NCBI GenBank assembly: GCA_006538405.1
Contig: BJKQ01000001.1
Coordinates: 930,001-994,000 of the forward strand
Direction of reading: 5' to 3'
DNA: 64,000 nucleotides
Source: Hansfordia pulvinata
Lineage: Eukaryota; Ascomycota; Sordariomycetes; Xylariales
The notes beneath the pieces were generated by a model. It saw only the letters and a program-made list of their open reading frames with translations. It ran no database searches and was not told the origin of the DNA. Numbering within the stretch: position 1 is the first letter of the stretch; every line of letters starts with the position of its first letter. Position numbers and translations under genes: made by a program. Of this stretch, positions 47,143 to 59,200 are shown one piece after another.

Positions 47143-48943
47143 TCATTCCGCGCCCTCGACGCCCAGCGCCCGCGCCATCCTGGCAATGCCTTCCTCCACA
47201 GTGGCCGGGTTCTGGGTGTACACCATGCGGAACCAGCCGCGGGGGCCATGCTCCTCGCAGGGGTGCAAGAAGACGCCGTGGTCGAGCAGGCGGGCCGCCA
47301 GCGCGAACTCGTCCTCCTTCTCCTTCTCCTCCTTCTCCCCAACATCACCACCCTCCTTCTGCAACCACGCGCCCAGGAAGACGTACACGAAGAACCCCGC
47401 GTTCGCGGGGGCCACGCAGGCCCGGCCGAGCCCGAGCCTCCCCTCCAGCGCGCGGACGACCCGGGCGTGCGCCTCGGCGATGCGCCGCCTCGAGGCCGCC
47501 AGGAAGCCCGCGCACCAGGCCCCGTCGGCCAGCGCGGCGCGGGCCAGGGCCACGCTGGGGCCCGAGGGGTTGGCGAAGCGCATCCCGCCCCTGCGGACGG
47601 CGTCGTGCAGCGCGCGGCTCCGGGAGGCCAGGGCCCCCAGCCGGAGGCCCGGGGCGCCGAAGTCCTTGCTGAAGCCGTAGGTCACGTGCAGGCGGTCGTC
47701 GGAGATGAGCGGGGGCGACGATGGTGATGATGATCCGGAGGCGGCGGCGGCGGCCAGCGCGGAGGTGAAGCCCGGCAGTGGCGGCGAAGGCGGCGGTGGT
47801 GTTGATGGCTGCTGCTCATCGTCGCCCCCACCTTCGGCATTGAATACGGAGCTCGCGTAGACCTCGTCGCTGATGAGGTGCAAGCCCCGCCGCTGGCACA
47901 GGCGCATGACGGCCCGCAGCGCCTCGGGCGGGTAGCAGCGCCCCAGCGGGTTGTGCGGGTTGACGAGCAGCACGGCCCGGACGCGGACGCGCTCCGGCGC
48001 GGCGGCGGCGCGGTCGAGCCGGCGCTCCAGGGCGCCTGCGATGCGCGCGTCGAAGCACCGCGCGAACCACCTCTGGTCCTGCCCCGCCGCCGCCGCCGCG
48101 CTGTCGCTGCTGCTAGTTGTTGCCGGGTCAGCATTATCGTCATCGTCGACGTCGTCGTCGCCATCAACCCAGTCCTCCGGCCCCGCGTAGATCATCCTCA
48201 GCCCCGCCCGGTTGCCAAAGTCGAGCTCGAACCGCCCGTACACCGGCGCCGTCGTCAGGATCCCGTCGCCCTCGTCCCCTAGCGCCCACCCCAGCAGCTC
48301 GTGCAGCGGCGTCGCCGCCCCCGTGAGCTGCACGTCCTCGCCGGTCAGGGGCCTGCGCTGTTGCTGTCCCTGCTGGTCCCCGCCGCCGCCTCCGCTCCCT
48401 CCGTCCAAGCCGAATGTCTCGTTCAGGTGCGCCGCCAGCAGGCCCGGCAGCTCTGGCCCCCGCCCGTGCTGTACCCGTACCGGAAGGCTGCGGCAGGGAT
48501 CTCGACCTGGGAGGCGAAAGAGGCGGGCGTGTCAGCAGACTGAATCACTAATACACCGGACCTGGGACAGCCCGACTGTGTTTAACTGTCGCGGAGGGAT
48601 AAGGGGCGTTGGGTTGGCCAGCACAGGAAGAAAGATAAAAAAAAAATACGAGACTTACCCCGCGAGCAAATTCCTCCAGGTCCTGTGTCACCAAGGTCTG
48701 TCTCCTCGTTAGCCTACCGTACGACTTCACGACGTGTAGATATGCATGGCTAGTAGTGCCCCGCCCGGCGCAATGGACCCGCGGCCTCACCCACATTCTC
48801 GGCTGTGCCAAACGACACCAGACCCCCGGGTTCGTCTCGGCGTCGTGGTCCCCGCGGGGCGCGAACCGCCACGGCCGGTCCAGCTGCGCCGTCGTTGCCG
48901 CGGCCCTGCTGGACAGCAAAGGTGCGTCGCCACTGCCCGCCAT
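47143..48943 (-). CDS. PLP-dependent aminotransferase class I/II, ACC-synthase-like (two apparent frameshifts)
   Basis: Three exons read right to left: 48943-48795, 48697-48659 and 48506-47143. About 517 residues after adding one base at each of two C runs (plus strand 48823-48827 and 48457-48461). With both, the exon sum (1552+2) is divisible by three and the expected motifs join: NPGGLVSFGTAEN, then TQDLEEFARG, then RYGYSTGGGPELPGLLAAHL. Further motifs: TTAPVYGRFELDFGNRAG, LVNPHNPLGR, LISDEVYA and the PLP-binding Lys in TYGFSKDFGAPGLRLG. Fungal members are annotated as ACC synthase-like, but many act as ordinary aminotransferases or C-S lyases. Two low-complexity inserts (Asp/Ser/Ala-rich and Pro/Ser-rich) lie between core strands, and a Lys/Glu-rich insert lies near the C-terminus. 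Confidence 0.82.
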
Positions 48944-49778
48944 GGCCCTCCGGTGCGGACGAGGACCAGTGTTCCGGCTTGCGGCGGGCTGCGCGGTGGA
49001 TCGTCTCGTTGTGCTGCTCTGATCCTCGAGGTATACGATGGTCATGTTGTGGCAATGCGGGTAAGAGGTGGCATGTGGCGTGGTGCGTGGTAAGCTTGTC
49101 GGACAATGGAGATGAGATGCTGAACAGTCCTTCGGTCATCAACGAGGCTACACCGTGGAACGATACCGACGGCTGGCTGGTCTTGTCAGCGCACTGGTGG
49201 TCAATTAATGAGGCCTGCTGGCAATATCATTCTCCGCATCACACTCCCGCCGCTCTCGCTGCACAATCAAGAAAGCGGTGACGGCCGTTCCGCGACGGGG
49301 CCCACATTGCTCCGGCTCTCGGCCTTGGGGAGGAGCCTCCGCACTCACATATTCTTCTCACCCACCTTGCTGGCCATACTTGCCATGCAACCGCCCCACG
49401 CTCGTCAGGCACTCATCACTCGTATGACTGATCGGTGGACCTGGGTGGTTGGCCCCGGAGCCACGACTGCAACCGCGCCGATCGGACAGTCCCGCAAACA
49501 ATCGTCACAAAACACATTGGGACCTTGAAAAACTTGACTTCATTAGAGCCGCAAACACGGCCTGCACAGGATTCTATCAGACGGAAAGTAAACTAAACTC
49601 TTCAAAAACGCAACAAATCTTTGAACCCAAATGCCCAAATCGCACGGCGCCATTGCAAACAACAGCACCATCTACACATGCTTAGCCTCATAAATACAAC
49701 GTTCCTCGTCATGCAGGACCGCAAACAGCGTGCCCTCCTCTTTTTTTGCGTCCCCCGATTTCTCAATCGGCTTCATCT
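48944..49778. other. Intergenic region, aminotransferase promoter and FAS1 3' flank
   Basis: About 0.8 kb between two minus-strand genes. No other gene or RNA is supported. Confidence 0.55.
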
Positions 49779-52700
49779 CTACTGCGCATCCGTGTCGGCG
49801 TTGGCGCCGCCAGTCGTGCCATCCTCCTGGTACTTCTCCCAGTTCTGCAGAATGTTGGCAATGCGGGGGGAGTTGGTCAGGTCGTACACGCTTTGGAAGT
49901 ACTCCTTGGTGAGCTCGAACGGCCGCGCCGTGACATTGGGGATGTACTTTCCGATCAGCAGCGAAGGGTCGATGGTGTTCTTGTTGATCTTCTTAAGAAT
50001 GAAAGACCGGAAAGGCTTGACACCAGATCGCAAGAACGACGAGTGGAAAGGCACATCGATACCCTTGAGGGGAATCGTGGCGAAACCACGCTGCAGGTCG
50101 ATGGGCTGAGACTTGGCCTCGGTCTGCTGCTTGCAGCCCTTGATGATGTCGACCAGGTGAGCCTTGACGTCCTCGGGGCTGAGCTCCTTCTTCAGCTTGA
50201 CAATGTCGACCTTTTGCACCTTGAGGAAGTTCATGACACTGGTGAGAGTGTCAAGAGCCCGAAGGTCACCGGCGCACACGTACTGGGCGTTGGCAATGTT
50301 CAAGTTGACAATCTCGAGCAGCCAGCCGGTCTCCTCGGCAATGTTGGCCGTGACGAACTGCAGAGCCTCTTCGTTGAACGTCTTGGAGATGCGGCTGGGG
50401 TTGACAGCGCACATCGAGTAGTTGGAGCGACCTTGCTCGTCTCTCTCGACTGCCACCTGCATGGTCAAGCCGCGGTAGAACACGACGGACACCAGAGACT
50501 CAATAGGCATGACGTTCGCCATGGCGGTAAGTGCGGAGTACTCGCCGAGGGAATGGCCGGCGAAAGTGGCATCGCCAGAAACAAGACCCTTCGACTTCAT
50601 GTCATCAAAGCTTGCCTTCTCCATCAACGTCAGGGCGGGCTGAGTGAACTGCGTAGCCGACAGGAGACCGGTGGGGGACTTGTACGTGTAGAAACGCGTC
50701 TTCTCGTTGATGTCCTTGAAAATGCGCTCGGATTTGAGCGTGCCATCGGCAGCGACAGTCTCAAAGGTCATCGAGATGTAGTTGTCGCGAATAGCCTTGC
50801 CACGAGCACCACCAAAGTGCACAGTCAGCTCCTTGGGGTTGTTGCGGACGATGTTGAGAATGGAGAAGCCTGAGCGTCATTAGCATGAGAGTCGCAATAC
50901 AAAGGGGCGTCATAGGGTGCTTACCATAGTTGTCGAGGAGGTACTTGTCAGCCCGGTCCCATACTTCCTGGGCAACGGGGCTGCTGGCGTAGAGCTCCAT
51001 ACCCATGCCTTGCTCCTGAGAGCCCTGGCCAGTGAAGACGTAGGCGGTGACTGGCTGGTCGACCTCGGCCTCACCAAGGAGAACCTTGTCCTCGGTCTCC
51101 TTGTTGCTGGCTTCGACCTTGACGATCTTGCGACCGCTGACCATACCGACGTGCTGCAGGCGGACCTGGATGTCGTCGTTCGGCAGCACCATGCCCACGA
51201 GCGAAGCGTGGAAGCTGCGGACACGGCCGACGTTGTTCTCGGCGGCCCAAGTCTCGACCAGACTGCGGACAGCAGCGCTGGAGTACATGCCGTGGGTGAT
51301 GGTCCCGGGCAGGTTGGCGTAGCTCGCAAACACACGAGAGACGTGGATAGGGTTGTAGTCACCGGAGACCTTGGCGTAGTTCTCGTTGGAAGAAGGCGCC
51401 TTGAGCTGCAGAGGGGTCTTGCCGTTCAGGGGAATGGCGTTCTCGAACAGCAGAGGCTCTTCGATGGGGCTACCGAAGCGCTTCAGGTAGTCCAAGACAG
51501 GGTTGCCGTGCGAGGCACCGTTCTCGTAGTCGACAGTGGCAACCTGGATGACCTCCTTCGTGGGAAGCTCAAGCTCCACGTGACCCTGAGTAGTGACGTT
51601 GCTCAGCATAGTCTGAGTCTTGTACTTGGTCAGACTCTGCAGGCGGAAAGTGAGGGTCTGGCCCAAAAGCTGGCTGTCGTCTCTGTCAAGCTGGATCCAG
51701 TCCTTGGACTTGAGGATGGCAACGTCCTTGGAAGTGGCGAGGTGCACCTGCATCGGGGACTCGACCTTGCGCTCAAAGGTGTTCTCGTAGTCGGTGTAGG
51801 TGCCGCGGTACAGGAATTGCGAGGTGACCTCCATCACAGCCTTGCCGTCACGGTGGATGGTGCCACAGACCTCGACCATCTTGCCAGAGTCCTGGTTGAG
51901 GACGGCATTGATCTGAGCGGTGGTCTTCACCTCGTCGCCCTTCTGGAGGGGCTGCGCACCAGGAAGCATGCGGAAGCCGTTGGACAGGTGGACCAGCTTA
52001 AGCAGGTCACCATCAATCTTACGGGGAAGATGGGCTTGGTGATGGCCTTCCAGCCAATGACAATGGCGAAGTCCATAGGAGCATACATGATCTTGCCAGG
52101 GCGGTCGACAAACGCCTCACCGTGGTTGCCAACGGCGTGAACGAAGTCGTTGATGTCCTCGGCAGTGATGGTGGTGGAGCCGCCGTCGAACTTGGAGGTG
52201 ACAACGGCATCCAGGTCCAGCTCATCACCGCCAAACCAGGCTCGCCAGTAGAACTCCTTGATGCGGTCGTTGCGACCGTCCATGACCTCGTGGATGGGCG
52301 CGTAGCCGGCTTCGGGGTGGTAGGTGAACTGCAGAGAGAGCGAGACGGGCTTGCCCAGGGCGGTAGTGTCCTTGATCATGTTCACGAGGATCAGTCCATT
52401 GCTGTCCAGATTGACCTCGATGACGTCAACGTAGTGGTTGTGTCTGGGCTGCTCGCGAACAATGATGGAAGTCTTGGAAGGATCATTGGGGTGCTGGATC
52501 TCGACGAACAGGCCGCGAACAGGGGCGAAGATGCGCTTCATGGGGTTGGTCTGATACTTCTGGCCCTGCACGATGACCTCCGAGGTGAAGAGGGCGTGGC
52601 GCCAGGAGCGCTTCGGGCCGGCCAGGAGAGCGAGCCAGGACTCAACCGAGGGCAGAGCCACCGCGGGAGAAGAGGCAAGGCGGAACGTGGCCTTGTCCTT

Positions 52701-55700
52701 GTCGTTGGAGACCGTCAGGCCGTCCAGGTCAGCGGGGACCTCGGCGTCAATCAGGTCACCACCGAAGTACTCGATGGACGGGATTGAGGCAGCCTTGCTC
52801 GAGTAGACGTCCTGGGTCAGGCTGGCGATGTGTCCGTTGTGAATGCCGTCGAGAATGTCCTTGATGGGGACGTCGAGCTCAGTGGCGTATTTGACGGCCA
52901 TGGGACCCTGCAGAATACAGGTTCTCTCGACATCCTGGTCCATCACGGCGTCCAAGTCCTCGGATTGCCACAGAGAGTCCTTCTTGAAGAAGAACTCAAA
53001 GTTGGCGTCGAGAGCCGGCACGAACGTGACAGGCTTCTGGCCACGACGCTGGCAGAGGAGAATGAAGTGCTGCACGTCCTGAGCGTTGATGATCTGCGTC
53101 TCAGACTCGGGGTAGTGAGCCAGTATTCTCTCAACAGCGGCGAAAGGCTCGTCAAGATCGGCGTAGCTCTGAAGAAGCGAGGGCTGGCCAGCCTTGAGAG
53201 TGAAACGCTCTTCAACGCGGTGGATGAAGTCGCCAACCAGCTTGGAGTACGAGGGGTCAATCCATCGGGACTGGTGCTTGACATAGAGAAGCTCCACCAG
53301 ACGGCGGACAACCTCGGCGTAGGTCATGTCCTCCAGGTCAACGGTCTCTCCAGCCTTGTTGCGGCCAAACCAGACCTTTTGGAAGTCGTCGTTGAGCTTC
53401 TTGATGATGTAATCCCGGTTTTTCTTCAGCTCATCCACACGCTTCTCCTTGGGGAGTGCGAAAATCTTCTGGTCCATCTCGGCCCAGAACTTGACTCCGC
53501 GGGTAGCAAGCTTGTGAATAGGCTCACCCATCTCAGAGCGGACAGTGATGACGCCACCGGCGGGACCCTTGTAGGTCTTCTCCCACTGGTCATCAGAGAC
53601 ACCAGGAGCATCAACAATGGCCTGCTTGGCATTCTTGCTGGTGTGCGCCTCCTTAGCTACCATCATGCGGCTACCGAACATGCAACCGTCAAAGGGCATG
53701 GGAGGGTATCCGAACTGCTTGGACCATTCACCAGTCAGGTAAGGGTAAGTGTCATCGTGACCGCCGAATCCACTGCCTGCAACGAGGATGATGTTCTTGG
53801 CACGACGGATGCGACCGTACATTTGTAGAACGGGGGTGTGGAAGTCCTCAAACGAATGGTGACCACCGCCACGACCACCAGTCCACTGGAGGAGAACAGG
53901 GAAGGTGGGATGAGCGTTGGCAATGTTGATGACGGCCTGGATAGCCTCCATGGAACCCGGCTTGAAGGCAATGTGCTTGAGCCCAAGAGTCTCAATGTAC
54001 TCCTGGGCAACCTCAATCGAGGGCACACCAGCGCCGATGGTCAGACCTTCGATGGGAACACCTTCAGAACGGAGCCTGCCAATGAGAGGGATCTGCCAGC
54101 CCATGGCCCGGGGGTTGACGTAGATCAGATTGATGGTGATACCACGACCGGCCGGGATGGCCTTCTCGATCTTCGACAACGCGGCAGTCATCGTCTTGGC
54201 GTTGTAGTAACCACCACCGGCCAACTCAATGTGGTAGCCGGCGTTCATGGTGGCGGCGACAAAGTCCCACGGGACGGTAGAGGGTGTCATACCAGCCACC
54301 ATGATGGGGGGAACACCGAGGATTCTGCTCATCTTGGTGTCGACGTAGGTGTCGCCTCTCGAAGTCTTGACCAGGCGAGGACCGTACTCCTTGACCCAGT
54401 TGTCCGCGTAGATGACGGCGTGCTCCTCGTCGCGATCAAATAGCTCTGACTTGTAGCCAACATCCTGCACGCTGCCATCAACAGTGCCAGCCAGGATGAC
54501 GCGCACTCCAGTACCCTCCTTGTTGCGGTTGGTCAAGATGCCAAGGCCAGAAATACCACCAGGGCCAAAGTCCAGAATGTGGGTAGCCTCGGGGAAGACG
54601 GTGGCCTTCTCCCAGTTGACAGGGTCGCGGGTGATCATGCGGACGAGGGTCGGGATGATGTCGCCCTTGATCTCGTCACGCAGGTCGCCCCCAGTGTGAG
54701 TGTTGAACACCGAGATTCCCAGGGACTCGGCGTTGATCTTGACGTCCTTGAGGTCCTCGTCGATGAGCTTGGTCGCATCTGCGAGGTACTTGCTGTGGAA
54801 AGGTGCGGTGATGGGAAGGAATCGGTTCACAAACCGCACCTTGCGCTCAGTGTGGGGGATCCGGGTTTGGTCGAGACCAGTGGGCGCCTTGACCTTGCGC
54901 AGCTGCAGATTCAGACCATACAGAGACATGGGAGGACCGGTAACGACCAGGTTGCGGGGGCTGTTGATAAGCGAAATGGCAATGTGGCGGTCCTCAGGGA
55001 GGTACTGGTTCGTAGCGTCGATGTGCTTCTGCACCTCACTTTGGGACAGGTCGCGGATGCTCAACATGGGCGTCGGGTCGCCCTCCCCGTTGTCGCTGGA
55101 GTCCTGGAGCATCGTGGGGGTCATGGAGGTCCTGGGGAAGACCTGCTGACTCCTAGCACCAATCCAAAAGAGGATGGTGAGCGCGTCCTTGGTAACCTTC
55201 TCGTACGACTCCCACGAGTCCGCGGCGGCAACCGCGGCGGCTACGACAATGCCCTGGGAGTGACCAGTGGCTCCCTCGGTGCGTTCCCGCAGAATACCGG
55301 GGTGAACACCGAGACCCTTGCCGAGAATCTGGTAGTGGCAGAGTTGCACAAGACCAATCAAAGGCAGACTGACGGGTGCAGAGATGAGGTAGTCGGCATC
55401 GGGCGTGGACTCGGGGTTGCGAAGCCACTCCATGATGTCCAAGCCCTTGGCATAGAGCTTGACAGCCTTGGGGTCCTGCGCGAGGGACTGGAGCAGCTCG
55501 GCAGATGAGGCGACGAGTTCGCTGACGAACGAGGGGTATGTGTCGTAAACCTCTCGCAGCTCGTCAAAATACTCGACAATGTTGCCCTGGCCGCCGAAGA
55601 TGCTGTAGATGACGGCATTTCCATCGTCCGCAGCCCGGGTAAGTGCCGACTCGCGAGGCTTGATTGCCCGGTTGGTGACGGCTCTGGCGGCGTAATAGCA

Positions 55701-56120
55701 GCGAACGGTGGCGATCTGCTTCTCCAGGATGCCCGGGAGAGTCTTGACCAGGGCGTGGACATCGTTCCCGCGCAGGAACATGCGCTCAAACTCATTGAGG
55801 ACGAGCTTGAGAAGCTCCTCATAGGAGCCGTGTTGGTCATCCTCACCCTCGTCAATCTGGTGGGCGACGAAGCCCATATAGCGAGCGACCAACTCGGCTA
55901 TGGACGAAGGCTCGTCATCTTGAGCCAGCTCGTCTGTGGGGGTGGGCAAAACAGCGGTGAAGCGGTCCCGAAGCTGTGAGGCATGGTAATGCAGGCTGGT
56001 CGGAACGAGGAATGACGTGTCGAGCGAGCCATGGGTGAGGGTGAGGGGGCGGAGAGAGGCAGAGCTCCTGGGCGTGGACACGCCCGTCTGGGGCCCGGTC
56101 GTGTTGCCGGTGCCATACAT
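49779..56120 (-). CDS. fas1: Fatty acid synthase subunit beta (one apparent frameshift)
   Basis: Two exons read right to left, 56120-50925 and 50869-49779, about 2095 residues, the normal size for a fungal FAS beta. It forms the alpha6-beta6 cytosolic complex that makes palmitoyl- and stearoyl-CoA. Domains in order: acetyltransferase with the Ser in ATGHSQG (residue 288), enoyl reductase barrel ([40 protein letters not shown]), dehydratase hotdog ([12 protein letters not shown]) and malonyl/palmitoyl transferase with the Ser in [12 protein letters not shown]. The start MYGTGN is at 56120; the upstream in-frame extension is read as a leader intron (56275-56124). The frame breaks in KPIFP/RKIDGD and needs a fifth G at 52023-52026. 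With it, 6287+1 nt is divisible by three. Divergent from fas2. Confidence 0.95.
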
Positions 56121-56123
56121 GGT

Positions 56124-56275
56124 CTGGCAATGGGAGGGGGTATCGTGAGCCGGGAGAGGCGGGAGAGGGGGGGAAGGGAGAGACGGGGTTCTGTAGGGCA
56201 AGTTGTAAGTTTTTGTGTCCAGCTGCAGTAGCCCGAGTGGCTTGAGGGGGCGGGAGCCGCGAGGGACTGGCTTAC
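56124..56275 (-). other. Predicted 5' leader intron of fas1
   Basis: On the minus strand CCAAG is followed by GTAAGC (donor at 56275) and CCATTGCCAG ends at 56124, three bases before the start codon. This explains the otherwise unconserved in-frame sequence upstream of MYGTGN. Confidence 0.6.
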
Positions 56276-59200
56276 CTTGGAAACGATCGACTCCGTGCAC
56301 TCAGCAAAGAGCTGGAGATGTATCGTCCACAGAAAGTGAGTAGGGCGGCAGGCAATGAGTGGGTAGGCCGGGGACGACTGGTGGTGGAGGAAGGGTAGAG
56401 GTAAGAGGGGTGAAGCGACGTAGAGGGAAAAGGGCGCCGGGAAGAGGACGCAACAAGACCTCTAAGAGAGAGAGAGCCGGCGTCGAGATGTCAGTGGCAA
56501 GGAGGTTGGCTCTGGGTCTGTTTGGGGGGGAGGGAGTGAGGAGAGAGGAGGCCGTCGTAGGTATGCAAGTCGGGGCGTAGAATGGTGAATTGGGCCGGCA
56601 AGGTGGGATATCAAGAGAATTAAGTCGGCGGCGGTTGGTGGGAGACAAGCTCTATGTACCCATTGTGGGAGACGGCCGTTGCCTGTGTGGTGGGTGGGCT
56701 GCGAGGCCCAAGTACAGTTTTCCACTTTCATGTCGGGCGCGAGTATCCGGTACTTGCGCTCTGCCGGACCCATGCCGCGATGCACCTTCTTTCCAGGCAC
56801 ACGGCACTAGCACGCTTCGCACCCACGCACCCACGCCGGCGCCCTCAACTATACTCATCCGTCCCTGGCGGCCCTGGGGTCGAGGTACCCGTTCTGCTGG
56901 CCACCCCTGGACTTGGACACGCACGAGCGAGAGGGCACCTAAGGTTAACTCTGTTCCCACACGGTGGGCTGGCAACCGCCCGCCGATATCAGCAGCCCAG
57001 CAAATGGAACCTTGAGCCAACAAAAGCCCGCCTCAGCACACCATCTGACGCTGGCATACGAGTAGCTGGACACCTGGGCCACTGCGTGTACGGTCTTCCC
57101 CTGTGGGATCCGGGCGGCCGGATCCATGGATGCCACTCGGGCACGGCTTTACAGCTTGTCCTGCCCTCCCACTCCAAATAAGCCTCGGGCCCGGTGCATG
57201 AACAGCACTCGTATGCGACTGTCACGCCGTACATAGACACCAAACAAGCTTAATGGCACAGATGCCTTGCTTTGACGGATTACATCGGTCATGGTGTCAA
57301 AGGCTCGAGTAATGGCGGCGCGGTATTCGCTAACCTACAGCGCAAGACGTCTGTCGAGAGCGGGCACGCACACATTGGCGCGACGTCGCTTGCGTCTCAT
57401 CCATGGCAATAATCACGTCGTGTCTTCAGAGTCTAGATTGCATGGTACGGCCTTACATCGACCAGCGAAAGCTTGGAACGTCGCATGCAGTTACAAACGA
57501 CATCAGCTCTGCACATTTGCACGTCATGCTCGCACCGACTCAGGCGTGGCCCCTCAATCCATGGCTCCTGAGTCCGGAATCTCTTCGTGGGCGTCGAGGT
57601 GCATACACGGCAGTACTATCTCGAGACCTTCGCTGGCCGGACTCCTCCGGTCGTGGGCCTGGGCTTCGGCTGTTTACTTCAAGGGTTGCCGGGGGAGTCC
57701 CTCAACAAGGGTGTACCTAGTGCGGGCGCACCTGTCTACGAGTACCTTGACACGCTCCGCGTCTGCACCTTAAGGTGTAGGTGCTGTGAGACCGGACCGT
57801 GGATGTACCGTATAATCTTAGTGGCTGCCGCGAGTGGTGCGGTGCCTTCTCTCGCACGAGGGCGTGCGTGGTTGGCGTGGCGCTGCGCGTAACTGCCCCT
57901 CGTCTACGACCTCGTATCTTCCTCGTACTCCGTACCCTGGAACATCGGCCACAGTTTTCGGACCATTATTGTCGGGTCAGAAAAAAAAAAAACGAGACAA
58001 GAGGGGTGGATAAGCGTCCGAAAGCTCTTTGTTGGGGAAAAGGAAACCGCGGGCGCCACTACTGGCACCCTTTGGTGGGGGCCCCTGCCGCCTCCGTGCA
58101 TGGCTTGATCCACGACAGGGGCAAGTGGGGCCAGGGTTTTTGAGACGAGCCAGGTATCGGTACATTTTCACCAAGCAAGCCGCGGGGCTGGCTTCGGTAG
58201 AGGATAGCCCCGCGTGCCGCCGGCCGGCCGGCCGACCTCCGGACCGGCTTACATTGAAGACCAAGATTGCGGGATGACGACCTCTTTCGGTCGGACTACT
58301 AGCTGGAGCTGTCCAAGATTTCGTCGAGAGATCCGCGACACTTTGAACGTGTGGAGGGGTCCCCAGATACGTGCAATAGACATCTTCCTGCACTTATTCG
58401 AAGAATCAGGCTCCTGGCTTAGGTGTCCAGGCCTTGCCGCCTGCCTGCCCACTGATGCCTGCTCCGCGTCAGCAACGCATCTGCTCGCGACTTGCTTCTG
58501 CTCTCGGAGCGCTGGGATACGCTGGGGAATGGCTGCTGCCCACGGTGTGATCAACCACCTCTATCTATCACTGACACAGTTTTCATCTCTCATCACGATG
58601 ACAGATCCGTGGAGGATAGACTGTTCCGCGCGAAACTATATGATAGTACAACGCCCGATCTCTGCCCTGTCTTGAAGACCTTTGTGCACGTGCGACTTTT
58701 ACGGAATGGGCGGACAAAGCCTCTGCTTTTCGCTTTGCTCGTGCTGCGCTGTGACTCAGCAATGATTTGCGGCTCCCTGTAGAGAATCTGCCTCATCTGC
58801 GTACGGGAGGAGAATAGTGAAGCGAGCACTGGACCCGTTCAGATGCTTTGCATTAGCAACCAAGCGGAGAAGGGACTCATTCCCGTCAGGTTCATGACAC
58901 CGGTCGTCTCAGCTTGGCGCGATAGGGCTGAGCTGAAATGGCCGCCAATCGAGCGACCGCAGAAGGTCACTTGTCTATACTCAGGTCAATACTCGTATAC
59001 CCCAAGACCATAGGTAGCAAGCTGGGCCTCTCCGTATGAGGGCTGTCTCTGAAGGCAGCCGGAGGCTTCCATTCCTGAGCGATGTTGCACGTCCTTCATG
59101 ACCTAGTCGCTCTGTACCGCGCCATAGCATGGCTCCTGAAGCCGCCCAGATGTCAACTATAATCAAGTCGGTATTGTAGCCCTGGCCGATCAGAGACCTT

